This document shows positions 20,397-30,734 of a stretch of 64,000 nt of DNA, one piece after another (the stretch's first letter is position 1; every line of letters starts with the position of its first letter). Below the pieces are notes generated by a model. It did no database searches. It saw only the letters and a program-made list of their open reading frames with translations, and was not told where the DNA came from. Source of the DNA: Eledone cirrhosa (Eukaryota; Mollusca; Cephalopoda; Octopoda; Eledonidae); assembly GCA_964016885.1 (NCBI GenBank), contig OZ024744.1:28565108-28629107 (forward strand), in the 5' to 3' direction. The translations under genes and the position numbers were made by a program.

Positions 20397-23300
20397 TTAC
20401 AGATATATACTCAGAGTCGGCCCATTCACTCGGGCCATTCTTGCTTCTCTCACCCATCTTTCAACAAAATGCTGGGAAGAGAGCACTTCCTTCTCTACTC
20501 TGATTTTCCTTTTCAAATGAAATTTGAAAAAGTCAATCAGAGCATCACCGAAGAGGTAAGTGCTCGTCTTCAGCCCTTTCAAACGTGTCCACCATACTAT
20601 CTCTTTCGCCATGGCCACCAGACAGATAAAAACTGCCTGCCCTTCCCGGCTAAAGGAGGAGGGCGGGGCAATCCTCACGATAGACTCAGATGATAGCTGG
20701 ATCCGTCCTAAACGCGACAGCAGGTGTTCGACATAAACACACAAGTCAGCAATTTTCGGACACTGGACGAGTGCGTGCAGGACGGTTTCGTCGCCCTGCG
20801 CGCATCTCGGACATGCCCGGCTGACGGCACCTCCATGCCTGTAGAGTTTATCCCGAACTGGCAAGGCTCCTCGGTAGCACTGCCAGGCCAGAGATTTCTG
20901 GAAGTTGTCCATAGGCCCTGGCCCGAAAGTTCTTCCGAAGAGATTGGCTAGTTAATTTTCGTCGACGCCTAGAGTTTCCCCAAGTACGTCGTCGCTCTTC
21001 CCCTCCACTAATCCTCTATAGAACGCCGAGGTGGAGTTTCCACCGATCACATTGCCCGATTGGTCGAGGGCTGTGAGCGCCTGAAGACATTCCAGTCTCC
21101 AGGCGCTCCCTCTCGGTCTTCGCTTGACCCAGGACTGCAGCTCCGTCAAGGAAACGAGCTGGGGAAAAACGCGTCTAGCAAACGGCGACCACACCTGATC
21201 ACCGTCGAGGAAGAGGTGGAGATGTCGTAGCCTGAGCGCGTGCCTGCGCATCATCAGCCACGGCATGCCCAGCCCTCCACGTAGCGGGTGTTGACAACAG
21301 ATGGACCGCCTGACCATCGGAGCACGTCCCTTCCACAAAAAGCGAAAGAGCAAACGCTCCAGCGCAGTCAGGCGAGGCTTAGGACAAGGTACGACGGTTA
21401 GGCGGTAGCAGATGACAGACGCGATGTACGCGTTAGCCACCTCCGCTCGACCTTTCAGGGATAGCTTCCTCTCCGCCCATTTCTGGGTGAGAGAAGCCAC
21501 CCTGCTCGTCACCTCGTCCCAGCTTTTGTCCGTCTGGAGGTCCGGACCGAACCAGACCCCTAGCAATTTAACCGGTCCGTCCGTCCAGCGCCCGACGACG
21601 CTGTTGGACGGCATGGACCTGCCTCTCCAGGTGCCGAGCTGCAGGCCCACTGACTTTTCCTGGTTGATCATTGCTCCTGTCACCGCTTCGTATTCTCTTA
21701 GTGTAGTGCCGATCGCCTCGATGTGTTTGGCGTTCGACACCACTACGGTGACATCGTCCGCATATGCTGACACGGATCTTCCGCATCCTAGTTCGCGCGG
21801 GACTCCCCTCAACGTCTCCAGTTTGTGCAGTAATGGCTCGAGAGTCAATACGTACAAGAGGGACGAGAGGGGACATCCTTGGCGGACCGAGCGCATGATG
21901 TTGAACGGTTCCGACAGGTGACCGTTCACTCTCACTACAGAGCAGATGTCGCTGTGCATGTCAGCGATCCAGCCTCTGAAGACGGGCCCAAAGCCAGCCG
22001 CCCTCAGGACTGCCGCTAGGTAACGATGGTCGACCCTATCGAAAGCTTTCGACTGATCTAAATTGATCAAGGACCCACCCGTGCCAGGTTCCCTAGCTAC
22101 CCTCTCTACGATGTATCGCATGAGGTGGAGGTTGTCGTGGATGGATCTGTCGGGAATGGCGCATGTCTGCGCCTCTCCCACCAGACCACCAACGACAAGC
22201 GCCAACCTCTTTGCTAGCACCTTGGCCAAAATCTTAAACTCTGTGTTTAGCAGAGTTATGGGCCGGAAATTGTCTATGTTATCCCCCTTGTTCGGATCCT
22301 TTCTCAGCAGTGCCACCGCTCCTCGGCTCACAGAACTGGGAATTCTCCCGTTCTGTTGCCAGTTGCAGTAGACGTCCGCCAAGAGGCCTCCGAACAAGTC
22401 TGGCATCTGTACGTAAAGTTCATAGGGCAGACCATCCAAACCAGGCGATTTACCCCTTGTGCAGCCAGTCATTGCCTCCCGTACTTCAGCGGCTGTTATC
22501 GGCTTTTCGCAACACTTCGCCTCAGTGGCCGAGAGCCGCGGCAGTCCGTCGAGGTAGACACTAAAGTCCATCCCTCTACCCGGCCCACCGCTGCCCCCGA
22601 ACAGCTGAGCGAAGTGTCGCTGAAAAGCTTCACACATTTGCCCGGGATCGAGTAGCATGCGCCCGTCGTGGTCCACCAAAGACCGGATCGTGGCTTTGTT
22701 GCCACGACGCGCCTCCGCCACTCGGGCCCATTGCACGGCTTTCGTCCCCTCGTGTCTGAGAGCACGCACCCTTGCTCTGACAACGCAGCCTTCGTGCTTT
22801 GCATTGAAGAATTGGTCAAGGGCCAATTTCGCCGCAAGCACGTCGGTCGCAATGCCTTTGCTAAGCGCCTCGTCTAATTTTCTAACTAGTTCTCCCTCTG
22901 CTCTATTTTTCTCTATTGCTAAAGCCTTACTAAACCTAATCGATTCTATTCTAATCGCTCTTTTCAGAGCAAACCACCACTTGTTGTTGACGATGGCCCC
23001 CGTCAATGCCCGCTTAACTAGTTCGCTAATCCGGTCTCTGTAGGCCTTGCGCGCTGGTAAGGACGCGTTTAGCTTCCAGTAGCCGGGTCCTCGTCTATGA
23101 AGCCTATCTAAGTCAAGCACACAGATCACGAATTTGTGGTCCGTGTAGCTGACTATCTTGAATTGTGGACAGCCTATGCTAGACCTATCTATTTCCCTAC
23201 AAAATACTCTATCTAGATATGATCTGGATGACCCTATGCGGTTTGTCCAAGTCCACATTGGCACATTCGGGAAATCCAATCGGTACCTGTCAGACAGTTC

Positions 23301-23816
23301 AAAACGCCTGAGCAGGTTGGTGAGGCTCTTGCACCCTCCACCCCTATCCGCTAATCCCACACAGTCCCAGCGTGCATCTAAGATCCCGTTCCAGTCGCCC
23401 ACTAACACTAAAGAGCGGGACGTTCCAAGAAAGGTCTCCAGACGCCGGAAGAAATCAGGCCGCCCTGCTCCTGTCGGGGCATAGACGGCCACTAGCCTGA
23501 AAGCTTGCCCGTCTCCGCTGGTCACATCCAGCACCACCAGCTTACCCTCTGGGTCCAGGAAGATGGCCTGTATGGCGAGATCCAAACCTCTCCGAAAAAG
23601 CACAGCAACTCCTCCACCCGATCCAGGACGGCTGGGAGATGCGTACACATCGTAGCCGCCGAAGATCGGTGCGAAGGCCCGTGCTTCGGAGATTCTGGTC
23701 TCGCTGATGGCCACTACATCTATGTTTAGTGACCTGAGGTCGTTGAGCAGGTGACCCTGCTTCCATGACGACCCCAAGCCACGCGCATTTATGCTGCCTA
23801 TTCTGAGTGAGGTCAT
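20397..23816 (-). pseudogene. A3 ORF2: APE endonuclease-reverse transcriptase with one nonsense codon
   Basis: Starts at ATG 23816, 34 bp after the ORF1 stop. The frame is 1,139 codons long and uninterrupted except for TAA at 20952-20954 (codon 955), where other copies have CAA (Gln). The protein nicks target DNA and primes cDNA from the nick. Seen in order: RIGSINARG (residues 4-12), SETRI (about 40, metal-binding Glu), VYAPTG (about 120), GDWNGILD (about 145), SYLDRVF (about 200), YTDHK (about 225), SPGLDGLPYELY, FRPITLLNTEFKILAK, LINLDQSKAFDRVDH (catalytic Asp), QGCPLSSLLYVL, AYADDVTVVV (codons at about 21750-21764, catalytic Asp pair), then CPRCAQGDETVLHALVQC (C-x2-C-x8-H-x4-C) and a basic tail. 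A single base change separates it from an open frame. Confidence 0.93.
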
Positions 23817-23850
23817 GTTTAAATAGAGTGGAAAAGATGGGAAAGACCAC

Positions 23851-25940
23851 TTACCGTACTTTTGGTAGAGGAGGGATGGTTTTTACATCCCTTTTCACTT
23901 GATCGTCTGGTGAAGGGACCGTTGAATCGTCCCTTCGGCTGGTCGTCGGCTCTTCTAAGAGAATGTCTGAATATACTCTTCGATTGATGGTTCCTCCTAG
24001 GTCCCTGAAATCACCAACTGCGTTGGGGAATTTCGTTTTAATGTTTGTGTATTGTTTCTGTGCTATTTTTAGCAGTCTTATGTTAGTTGGCGTTTTGATT
24101 GGTGCTAGTATTATGTAGTCCTGTTGTGAAATGTCTGTGTGTTCAATTATGTAAGTCATTAGTTTCTTGTTGTGTGTGTTTATTGCCGTGCATTTGTTTT
24201 TCTGGGGGTGGGGTGTGGTTCTGCTATTTTCTTGTCGTTGTTGCTGGGTGTGTGTGTTTTGTTGTTGTGTTTGCGATGTTGGTGCTTGTGGTGGTGGTGT
24301 TGAAGGTGTTGTTGGCGGTGGGGTTGTCGCCGGTGGTGATGGTGGTGCTGGTGTGGGTGGTGATGGTGTTGTTGGTGGTGTTGCTGCTGTGGGTCTCTTT
24401 GCAGTAGACTTTACCCTTTTCTCATTTCTTTCCTCCCTTTTCAAAGGCGACGATGCGCTGCTTCTGCGTTTGTGCCTTCTTGCGACCTTTTGCCATCCCT
24501 CTCCCACCTCACACTCCATGTCTGATTCTGTAAGGTCGGGGAGGGGTACCAGCTCCATTCTTTCACTTGTTGTTGTTGGTGATGTTTGCACTGGAGTCTC
24601 TGTTGCAGCTGCATTTGGTATTGCTGTTGTTGTTGTTAATATTTCCACTGCTGCTGCTGTTTTTGATTTCCGTGGAGTGGGTATGGGTGCCACGGACCTA
24701 TCGTTCCTGGTTGCCGCTTGTCCTGTTGCTGGTAGCCGTGGAGCCGGATTCGGAAGGAGGGGGGTTTTCTCCTTTCTCAGGGTCTTCTCGTTGCAGAAGG
24801 CCCTGAGGTGAGTCTTCGATCCACAGCGAAAGCATTTCGGGCGTTTGCCCTCAACACTTATGGGCAGTTGAGTGCCGTTATCGAAGTCTATCACATCCGG
24901 GATAGCTTCGATGCACTCCTGGTTGGTTTGGATTAGCATCTCAATGGAGGAGCCGACCCAATCTTCTCTTACTTTTTTCTGTACTTGCAGTACAGTTGTT
25001 TTGATTCCGACGAGGACAGACGCGGCCAGCCAAGAAGGGGTCATTCCGGGGGGGACGTGGGTCAGTTTGACCCTCACAATTTTTTGCCCGCAGTAGGAGG
25101 GCACCAACACCATTTCCTCGCTCCTTAGGGTCACTACTGATTGGGCCTTTGCCTCCTGGGGTGTGGCAAAAAGTACGTCTACGGTGGCGTATTTTTTGCC
25201 TCGGGTGATGTGCGTTTTCCTCTGCCACACAGACCCCAAGGCTTTTTGTATTTGGGCCTCTGTGGCTCTTTCCACCCTACGGGATTTTGTACTTACTGTA
25301 CGGTACGTGACCGTACAGTGCTCTTGGGTTTCGAAAAAATTTTCGCTGCCTTGCAGATTGCTCGGTGTCCGTTCTTTGTCACCATCTTCTTCGCTTCCTC
25401 TAATTCCTCATTTGTTATGAGGATTGTTTCCAAGTTTTTCGCAATACCTGCAAATGAGATTGGTTTTTCTCTGCTGTTGTTGTTGTCGTCAGAGCTGCTG
25501 GTACTTTTGTTGCTGCAGGTACTACGACTACTGCCTCCGCCGCTGTTGCTGTGGTTGTTGTTGGTGTTGCTGCTGCTAATGCTGTTGTTGTTTATGCTGC
25601 TGGTGATGCTGTTGCGGCTGCTACTGTTGTTTTCATTGTCACTGTTGCTGTTGTTATAACGGCTGCTACTGCTATTATTCCTGACGTCAGACGAATGAAC
25701 TGGGTTTTCGTATTTCCCGCACACCTGTTTCGTCGCTGTCGTCGTCGTCGTGGAGAAACCTTGCACGCTTTGCACGAGACTTTTCTTTTCTTTCGTCGCT
25801 TGCGAAAGAGAAGGGAGGGAGAGAGACACATTTAAAGAAGGGAGGGAGAGAGACAATCTTCTCTCTGCTGTAGTGATGATTGAGGAAGAAGAAGACGGAA
25901 TGAGTGGGAGTGACGTATGAAATTTCTTTTTGGTAGCCAT
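23851..25940 (-). pseudogene. A3 ORF1: CCHC gag-like protein with one frameshift
   Basis: ATG at 25940 (MATKKKFHTSLPL). Residues to about 170 are Ser/Asn-rich low complexity. SFAGIAKNLETILITNEELE follows. A 1-nt deletion near 25340 (relative to A2) shifts the frame. From 25275 a 474-codon frame continues with VERATEAQIQKALGSVWQRK, KYATVDVLFATPQEAK, LVPSYCGQKIVRVKLTHVPP, PWLAASV-like residues and the knuckle CFRCGSKTHLRAFC (C-x2-C-x4-H-x4-C, codons at 24793-24834). A long Pro/Thr/Gln-rich linker and the terminal block (YTNIKTKFPNAVGDFRDLGG.. RRVYSDIL) come next, ending PKVR-stop. It probably packages element RNA, as inferred from L1/Tx1 ORF1. Confidence 0.88.
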
Positions 25941-26153
25941 GTTTTTTTGTTTAAAATGAAATTTTGGGTACAAAACCCCAATAACTGGTTATTTAACCCC
26001 GAAGGGCCAAATAACGGACAGAAAGACCCCTCTCACGAGGAGGAGGGTGTCTTTATCAACAATTTGGTTCAAGTTTTAAACAATTTACAATTGTTTTAAC
26101 GGTTAAAAATTACTATACCTTACAGAGCCGAGCCTCCGTCAACCATGGCATTC

Positions 26154-26170
26154 AATAATAATAATAATAA
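26154..26170. repeat. (AAT)n between LINE A3 and stub A9
   Basis: Five to six AAT units join the 5' end of A3 to the 3' end of another minus-strand LINE. Confidence 0.85.
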
Positions 26171-26337
26171 TGGTTTCTTTATTGGCCAAAAAGGCTAACA
26201 TGAAGAAAAACATTACAGACGCACAGGACGATACAAAGTGGGTTTTAACCGTGTAAAAAGGTTATAAAAGACAGAAACGTGTAAAATAAATGAAATTCAA
26301 ATAACAAAAATTCCCCAATAAGGGGGATGCTTCTGAT
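26171..26337 (-). mobile_element. A-family LINE 3' stub A9 (A1/A6 subfamily)
   Basis: Only the terminal ~165 bp of a 3' UTR is present. It matches the A1 end (TTTATTGGCCA.AA.GGCT.ACAT, AACATTACAGACG..ACAGGACG, CCCCAATA.GGGG). It is 5'-truncated where the (ATGT)n tract begins. Confidence 0.8.
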
Positions 26338-26342
26338 AATAT

Positions 26343-26351
26343 ATATGTATG

Positions 26352-26385
<34 letters not shown>

Positions 26386-26412
26386 TGTATGTATGTATGT
26401 ATGTATGTATGT
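26343..26412. repeat. (ATGT)n microsatellite
   Basis: About 17 ATGT units. It forms the left boundary of the next element, whose right end also carries an (ATGT)n tract (about 27018-27052). Confidence 0.95.
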
Positions 26413-26985
26413 CAGGTCACCAGTTGGTGCTACTGGTAACATGTATCCCAGTACAACCTGTCTCATGGTCGGGTCGTTGGCGACTAAACTGGCAACCCCA
26501 CCAAGGTTTCTTGGTGAGGAGGGTGACTTTGGACATCCTGCAGGACTAAAAACAAACCTGTCAAAGGGCAAAGGAGCTCTTAAGAGTCAATGGCCATCCA
26601 AAATCACCGGGAGAGATGACCCCTTAGCCTTTGTCAAGGCAGAATTCTAGGAGAAGGAAAACACTGATATAACACCTGCAACCCTGATGGTATCCAATGA
26701 TGTTGACTTGTTCTTCTTTTTGGTACATATCATCTTGGTTAAGAGAGTGGGACTGGCTTTGTGCAGTGCCTTTGCTCACTATAAAAGCTTCACAGCACAG
26801 GCATTGCTTTATATCTGGAGATCTCTCTGCACTTGTCGTCACATGGTACCATGGGCCCAGCACTATGTGTCAATAATTGTCAAAAGTGTAGTGTTTGTAC
26901 CAGAGTTTTCAAATCGCTGGCTGAACTAAAAAGTCACACTCGTTCAGCGCATCCGTAGGGGTTCTCCTACATGGATATAAAGTAG
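26413..26985 (+). mobile_element. LINE-derived element, probably internally deleted, with C2H2 end
   Basis: The left ~270 bp match, in reverse orientation, a repeat at 61320-61685 (shared CATGGTCGGGTCGT, GGCAACCCCACCAA, CCTGCAGGAC, AGGAGAAGG). The right part ends with a reading frame encoding a C2H2 finger, CSVCTRVFKSLAELKSHTRS-AH (26887-26952; C-x2-C-x12-H-x4-H), and TAG at 26956. C-terminal fingers of this kind end several LINE ORFs. About 60 bp of 3' sequence then leads to (ATGT)n. A head-plus-tail remnant of a LINE is the likeliest reading, but the family is not certain. Confidence 0.55.
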
Positions 26986-27485
26986 TGGCCGTACTCGAAA
27001 ACGAGTTGGCAGCCACCATGTATGTATGTATGTAAGTATGTATGTATATGTATTAAGAGAGAAAGAAAGAGGAGAGAGAAAAAAGAGGGAGAGATAGCAT
27101 GATGGAGCGAGTGTGAGTGATTTTTAGATAGATAGATAGAGGGTGAGGAGAATTGACACAGATAAGGTAAAATGCAAAGAGACTAACATACAGGAACGAT
27201 GACGTTTAGACGGTTAAGAGTCATTGATTTGTACATAGAAACACAAAGATGGTAACACGAAGTGGGCAAAAAACTCCGTGGTCATCAACTATCTGTAATG
27301 AGCATACATGGTTTCAACACCAAAAAAATATACTGCTGGTCTATTTGAAGTCACAGCGTGTAGTATCAAGTTAGTTAAACACTGTCCTTGTGTATTCTAA
27401 TGGCTGTCGTAGTGCAAGAACGCAGGCATGGACAACAAAGTATTAGCTTCGATTTGTATAAATCTGATAGACTAGTGTACAAGTA
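26986..27485. other. Microsatellites and unique spacer
   Basis: (ATGT)n-like tail, then GA-rich sequence (27056-27095) and GATA units (27128-27140), then unique sequence. No gene recognised. Confidence 0.5.
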
Positions 27486-27903
27486 ACATTAGATGACGTA
27501 GTCCTAGCTAAACTGTGGCGTCTGATTAAAAGAATATGTGAGATGTTCGTAGCTAAAATATCTTGGATGACAGCTGAACTGAAGGTAATCAAAGCAATAG
27601 AAATAACAACTGAAAAACAAAGCAGTGACACGTTAGATAACATAGTCCTAACTACACTATGGCGTCCGAAAAAAAAAAGAGTACGAGACATGGTCATAGA
27701 TAAAACGTCTCTTGATTTAAAGTTTGCTGGATCATGGCTGCCTGGATAATAATCAGAAACAACAACAACAACAAAACATAAGAATATCTGCAGTTTTGCC
27801 ATGAAGAAACATTAAATAATGTAGTCCACTGTGGTATCTGAATAAAAACATATTCGTATGAGATACAGTTAGAGGTAAAACATCTTTTGATCATGTCTGC
27901 TAA
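27486..27903. repeat. Three diverged ~90-bp repeats
   Basis: Copies start at 27486, 27630 and 27809. Each begins AC(A/G)TTA(A/G)AT(A/G)A..TAGTCC, has an ACT(A/G)TGG(C/T)(A/G)TC(T/C)GA block, and ends in a TA(G/A)..(T/A)AAAAC(A/G)TCT(T/C)-like block. Spacing is uneven and there is no shared reading frame. Family unknown. Confidence 0.5.
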
Positions 27904-27949
27904 ATCAACGCTGATCTTGTGATAAACTACGATAACAACATTGGTTTCT

Positions 27950-28165
27950 GATTTAGGCACAAGGCCAGAATTTTGAAGGGAAGGGGAAAGTCGATTAAAT
28001 TGATCCCAGTGTATTACTGGCACTTTATTTTATCGACCCCGTAAGGATGAAAGGTAAATCTAACCTCGCTGGGATTTGAAATCAGAACGTACGTAAAAGG
28101 CCGTAATTATATGCCGTGAAGCATTTGGTCCGACGCTCTATCGATTCTGCTAATCCACCGAGAGT
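27950..28165 (-). mobile_element. Cephalopod tRNA-derived SINE, copy S1
   Basis: Sense on the minus strand. The A-box region GGTGGATTAGCAGAATCGAT is complementary to about 28140-28159. The B-box (GATTTCAAATC) is at about 28072-28082, followed by the ATCCTTACGGGGTCGATAAA block and a GGCCTTGTGCC-type tail near 27960. Such SINEs are transcribed by RNA polymerase III and moved by LINE machinery. It differs from S2-S4 by an expanded middle (about 27975-28010). Confidence 0.85.
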
Positions 28166-28245
28166 TTTAGTAACAACAACATCAACAACAGCAACATCAA
28201 CAACAACAGCAAGAGCAGCAAGAGCAGCAGCTTTAGAAGCAGGAA
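28166..28245. repeat. (CAA)n/(AGC)n low-complexity tract
   Basis: Irregular AACAAC, ATC and AGCAGC units leading into (TTC)n. Confidence 0.85.
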
Positions 28246-28385
28246 TCTTCTTCTTCTTCTTCTTCTTCTTCTTCTTCTTCTTCTTCTTCTTCTTCTTCTT
28301 CTTCTTCTTCTTCTTCTTCTTCTTCTTCTTCTTCTTCTTCTTCTTCTTCTTCTTCTTCTTCTTCTTCTTCTTCTTCTTCTTCTTC
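28246..28385. repeat. (TTC)n microsatellite, ~140 bp uninterrupted
   Basis: Pure homopurine/homopyrimidine TTC repeat. It gives spurious poly-Phe, poly-Glu and poly-Arg frames. On the minus strand it follows directly after the 3' end of a LINE, so it may be that LINE's tail or target. Confidence 0.97.
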
Positions 28386-28905
28386 CTGAGAGGATCGTTG
28401 GGCCAGAGTCATCAAGCACTCCTTCCAGCGGCTCCTGTCAGAAGCAACTGTCTCCAACTGATCCGGGTGGATACCCAAGTGAGACCAGCCAATCTCATCG
28501 ATAGTATCCAACTATCTTGCTCCAGTTCTGCCCCTGAGTCTTCTACAAGTTGGTTTTGTCTGTAAAATATGTCCAACAATTCTTTCCTGAGACATTCTAG
28601 CCACATGTCCATAGTATCAGAGCTGTGATCTCTCAATTCAGAGAAGTAGCAGCTCTATCTGGAGTGACACTCTTTCGGTCATTACCAAAGATTTATGACC
28701 ATAGGTAAGGGTTGGCACAAAAACGAATTGAAGGTAGCAGAGTTTGGCTTTTACACCTACCTCCTTCTTCTGATTACTGAATGCTGAAGCTGGCTCATTA
28801 CTGTCCCAGCCTTTTCAATTCTTGCTCTTAGTTCAGCCTCTTGCCTTCCATCACTCGTGAACACGGACGCGAGATACGTGAACTTATTTACCTGCTACAG
28901 AGGAA
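28386..28905 (-). pseudogene. LINE (RTE-like) ORF 3' end
   Basis: Minus-strand reading gives VNKFTYLASVFTSDGRQEAE and LRARIEKAG (about 28895-28810). A decayed middle follows, then HSSDTMDMWLECLRKELLD (MSQERL-type region) and SWSHLGIHPDQLETVASDRS-RWKECL (about 28500-28420), the typical end of one common invertebrate LINE ORF. Several frame changes and an internal gap show it is dead. The upstream reverse transcriptase is absent. Assignment to an RTE-type family is from memory of the motif style. Confidence 0.65.
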
Positions 28906-29005
28906 TCGACTGGCTAAAAAAGATTGATCTTCTCTGAAAATAAAATATATATGAATGTATCTCCTCCCTGATATTTTATGCCATCAGCCAAGGGGAGTGG
29001 GAATA
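28906..29005. other. Unique spacer
   Basis: No feature seen between the LINE end and the Helitron-like element. Confidence 0.4.
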
Positions 29006-29392
29006 TCTTTATATATATAAAAGCGAGGATGTGTGTGTGTCTGTGTACAACTTGGCATGCATACGGCTTTCACAATTACCAACTGAATTTGACCAAATTT
29101 TCTGTGCACGTTGCACAGATCGATAGGATTGTCACATCACAATCATTTTTCAAATCGACCCACGTTGAGCAATAAAACATCGATATATAAATTATCGGTA
29201 GAAAAATTGATGTAAGGGAGATAACAAACTTTATTGACCTTATAAAAAAGGGAGATAACCTTTTCACCAAATACATTGAAGACTTCTGCTTATTTTGACA
29301 GGTTGGGGACAAATGATGTTCTTCTTTTTCTTCCTAGCTGTATATTCTTAGCATAATTTCAAACCCCGAGCAACGCCGGGTAAATCTGCTAG
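29006..29392 (+). mobile_element. Short non-autonomous Helitron-like element
   Basis: Starts TCTTTATATATATAAAAGCG after an A and ends with a hairpin (CCC..GCAACGCCGGG, 29364-29380), then TAAATCTGCTAG at 29381-29392 followed by T. This matches Helitron rules: 5' TC, 3' CTRR, a hairpin about 10 bp before the end, and insertion between A and T. No coding capacity. It shares the GCAACGC(C/T)GGGT..CTGCTAG end with the element at 7805-8753. Confidence 0.75.
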
Positions 29393-29747
29393 TCTCTTAT
29401 AAAGCCCACTTCAACGACTCAGTAGAAAGAGAGAGAGAGAAAGAGATAGAGATCCACCCCCAAGTCATTGGCAGCTGGTCTCCGATCATATGACATTACA
29501 CACTGCCACTCCTTAACCCTTCATGTATCTACATTCCCACTCTGTCCCACCCATACATTCAGTGTCACAGTGAAGGTTATCTTCACCACCACCACCAATA
29601 TCACTAGGTGCACTCACATATATACATGCATATCATCACACATATTTGCATACACACGCAGCACACATACACACACACATATATATGTATATATGGACAA
29701 TGTATACTATCCATCTCAAAGTACTTGTCCAGGTTCTTCACATCACA
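29393..29747. other. Spacer with GA- and CA-rich patches
   Basis: GA-rich at 29427-29451, otherwise unique sequence. No gene seen. Confidence 0.4.
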
Positions 29748-30162
<415 letters not shown>

Positions 30163-30229
<67 letters not shown>

Positions 30230-30334
30230 CATATACATATATATATACATATATATGTATAGACACACATATACATATACATATATATATATATATATAC
30301 ATATATATGTATACACACACATATACATATATAC

Positions 30335-30365
<31 letters not shown>

Positions 30366-30542
30366 AGTGAGTTCTGGTTTCAGTTGAGGGTAACCACAGT
30401 AAGGAACTCAATACAATAGTAGAGTATATACAATATTAAATATAGAAATGGCTTCTACATTCTTCATTATAACCTCATAAGTCGACTTTCCTGATGATTT
30501 CCTTCGAATGAAACAGTTCTAGTCCTGTATAAGCCATATATA
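30163..30542. repeat. (AT)n-rich tract and unique spacer
   Basis: (AT)n with CA/TATG variants to about 30363, then about 180 bp unique sequence with no gene. Confidence 0.8.
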
Positions 30543-30705
30543 TATAGTAATAATAATAAATGTGAAGACTAAAATCCAAAGAGGGCTCGATAAGGATAAA
30601 TATATATCAAATATATAAGAACCGTAGAGCAAATATTTATTAAAATAACATTAATGTTTAAGCAAAGAATCGCTGCTTTCACCCTTAACGGGATCTTCTG
30701 TTATT
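30543..30705 (-). mobile_element. Penelope-like element terminal fragment, copy 3
   Basis: Reverse complement of the last ~165 bp of the PLE (7560-7725), including ATCCCGTTAAGGGTGAAAGC in sense. It is 5'-truncated. The outer end (AGTAATAATAATA) is the same as that of the fragment at 466. Confidence 0.85.
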
Positions 30706-30734
30706 TGAATATATATATATTTGACTTACTTGAC

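Larger units (their letters stand above)
20134..26153 (-). mobile_element. A-family LINE copy A3, full length and best preserved
   Basis: About 6.02 kb with a 5' UTR (25941-26153), ORF1, a 34-bp gap, ORF2 and a 3' UTR (20134-20396) ending in (AAT)n. The domain set (ORF1 with CCHC; ORF2 with APE endonuclease, YADD reverse transcriptase and C-terminal CCHC) fits the L1/Tx1 side of the non-LTR tree, which includes microsatellite-targeted families. Clade placement is inference from motif style. Confidence 0.9.

Noticed and set aside
20724..23484. Many 60-170-codon plus-strand frames over A3, and their equivalents in the other copies
   Set aside because: They are antisense or off-frame shadows of ORF2; no conserved start context or known domain.
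28116..28565. Poly-Phe, poly-Glu and poly-Arg reading frames
   Set aside because: They are produced by the (TTC)n tract.
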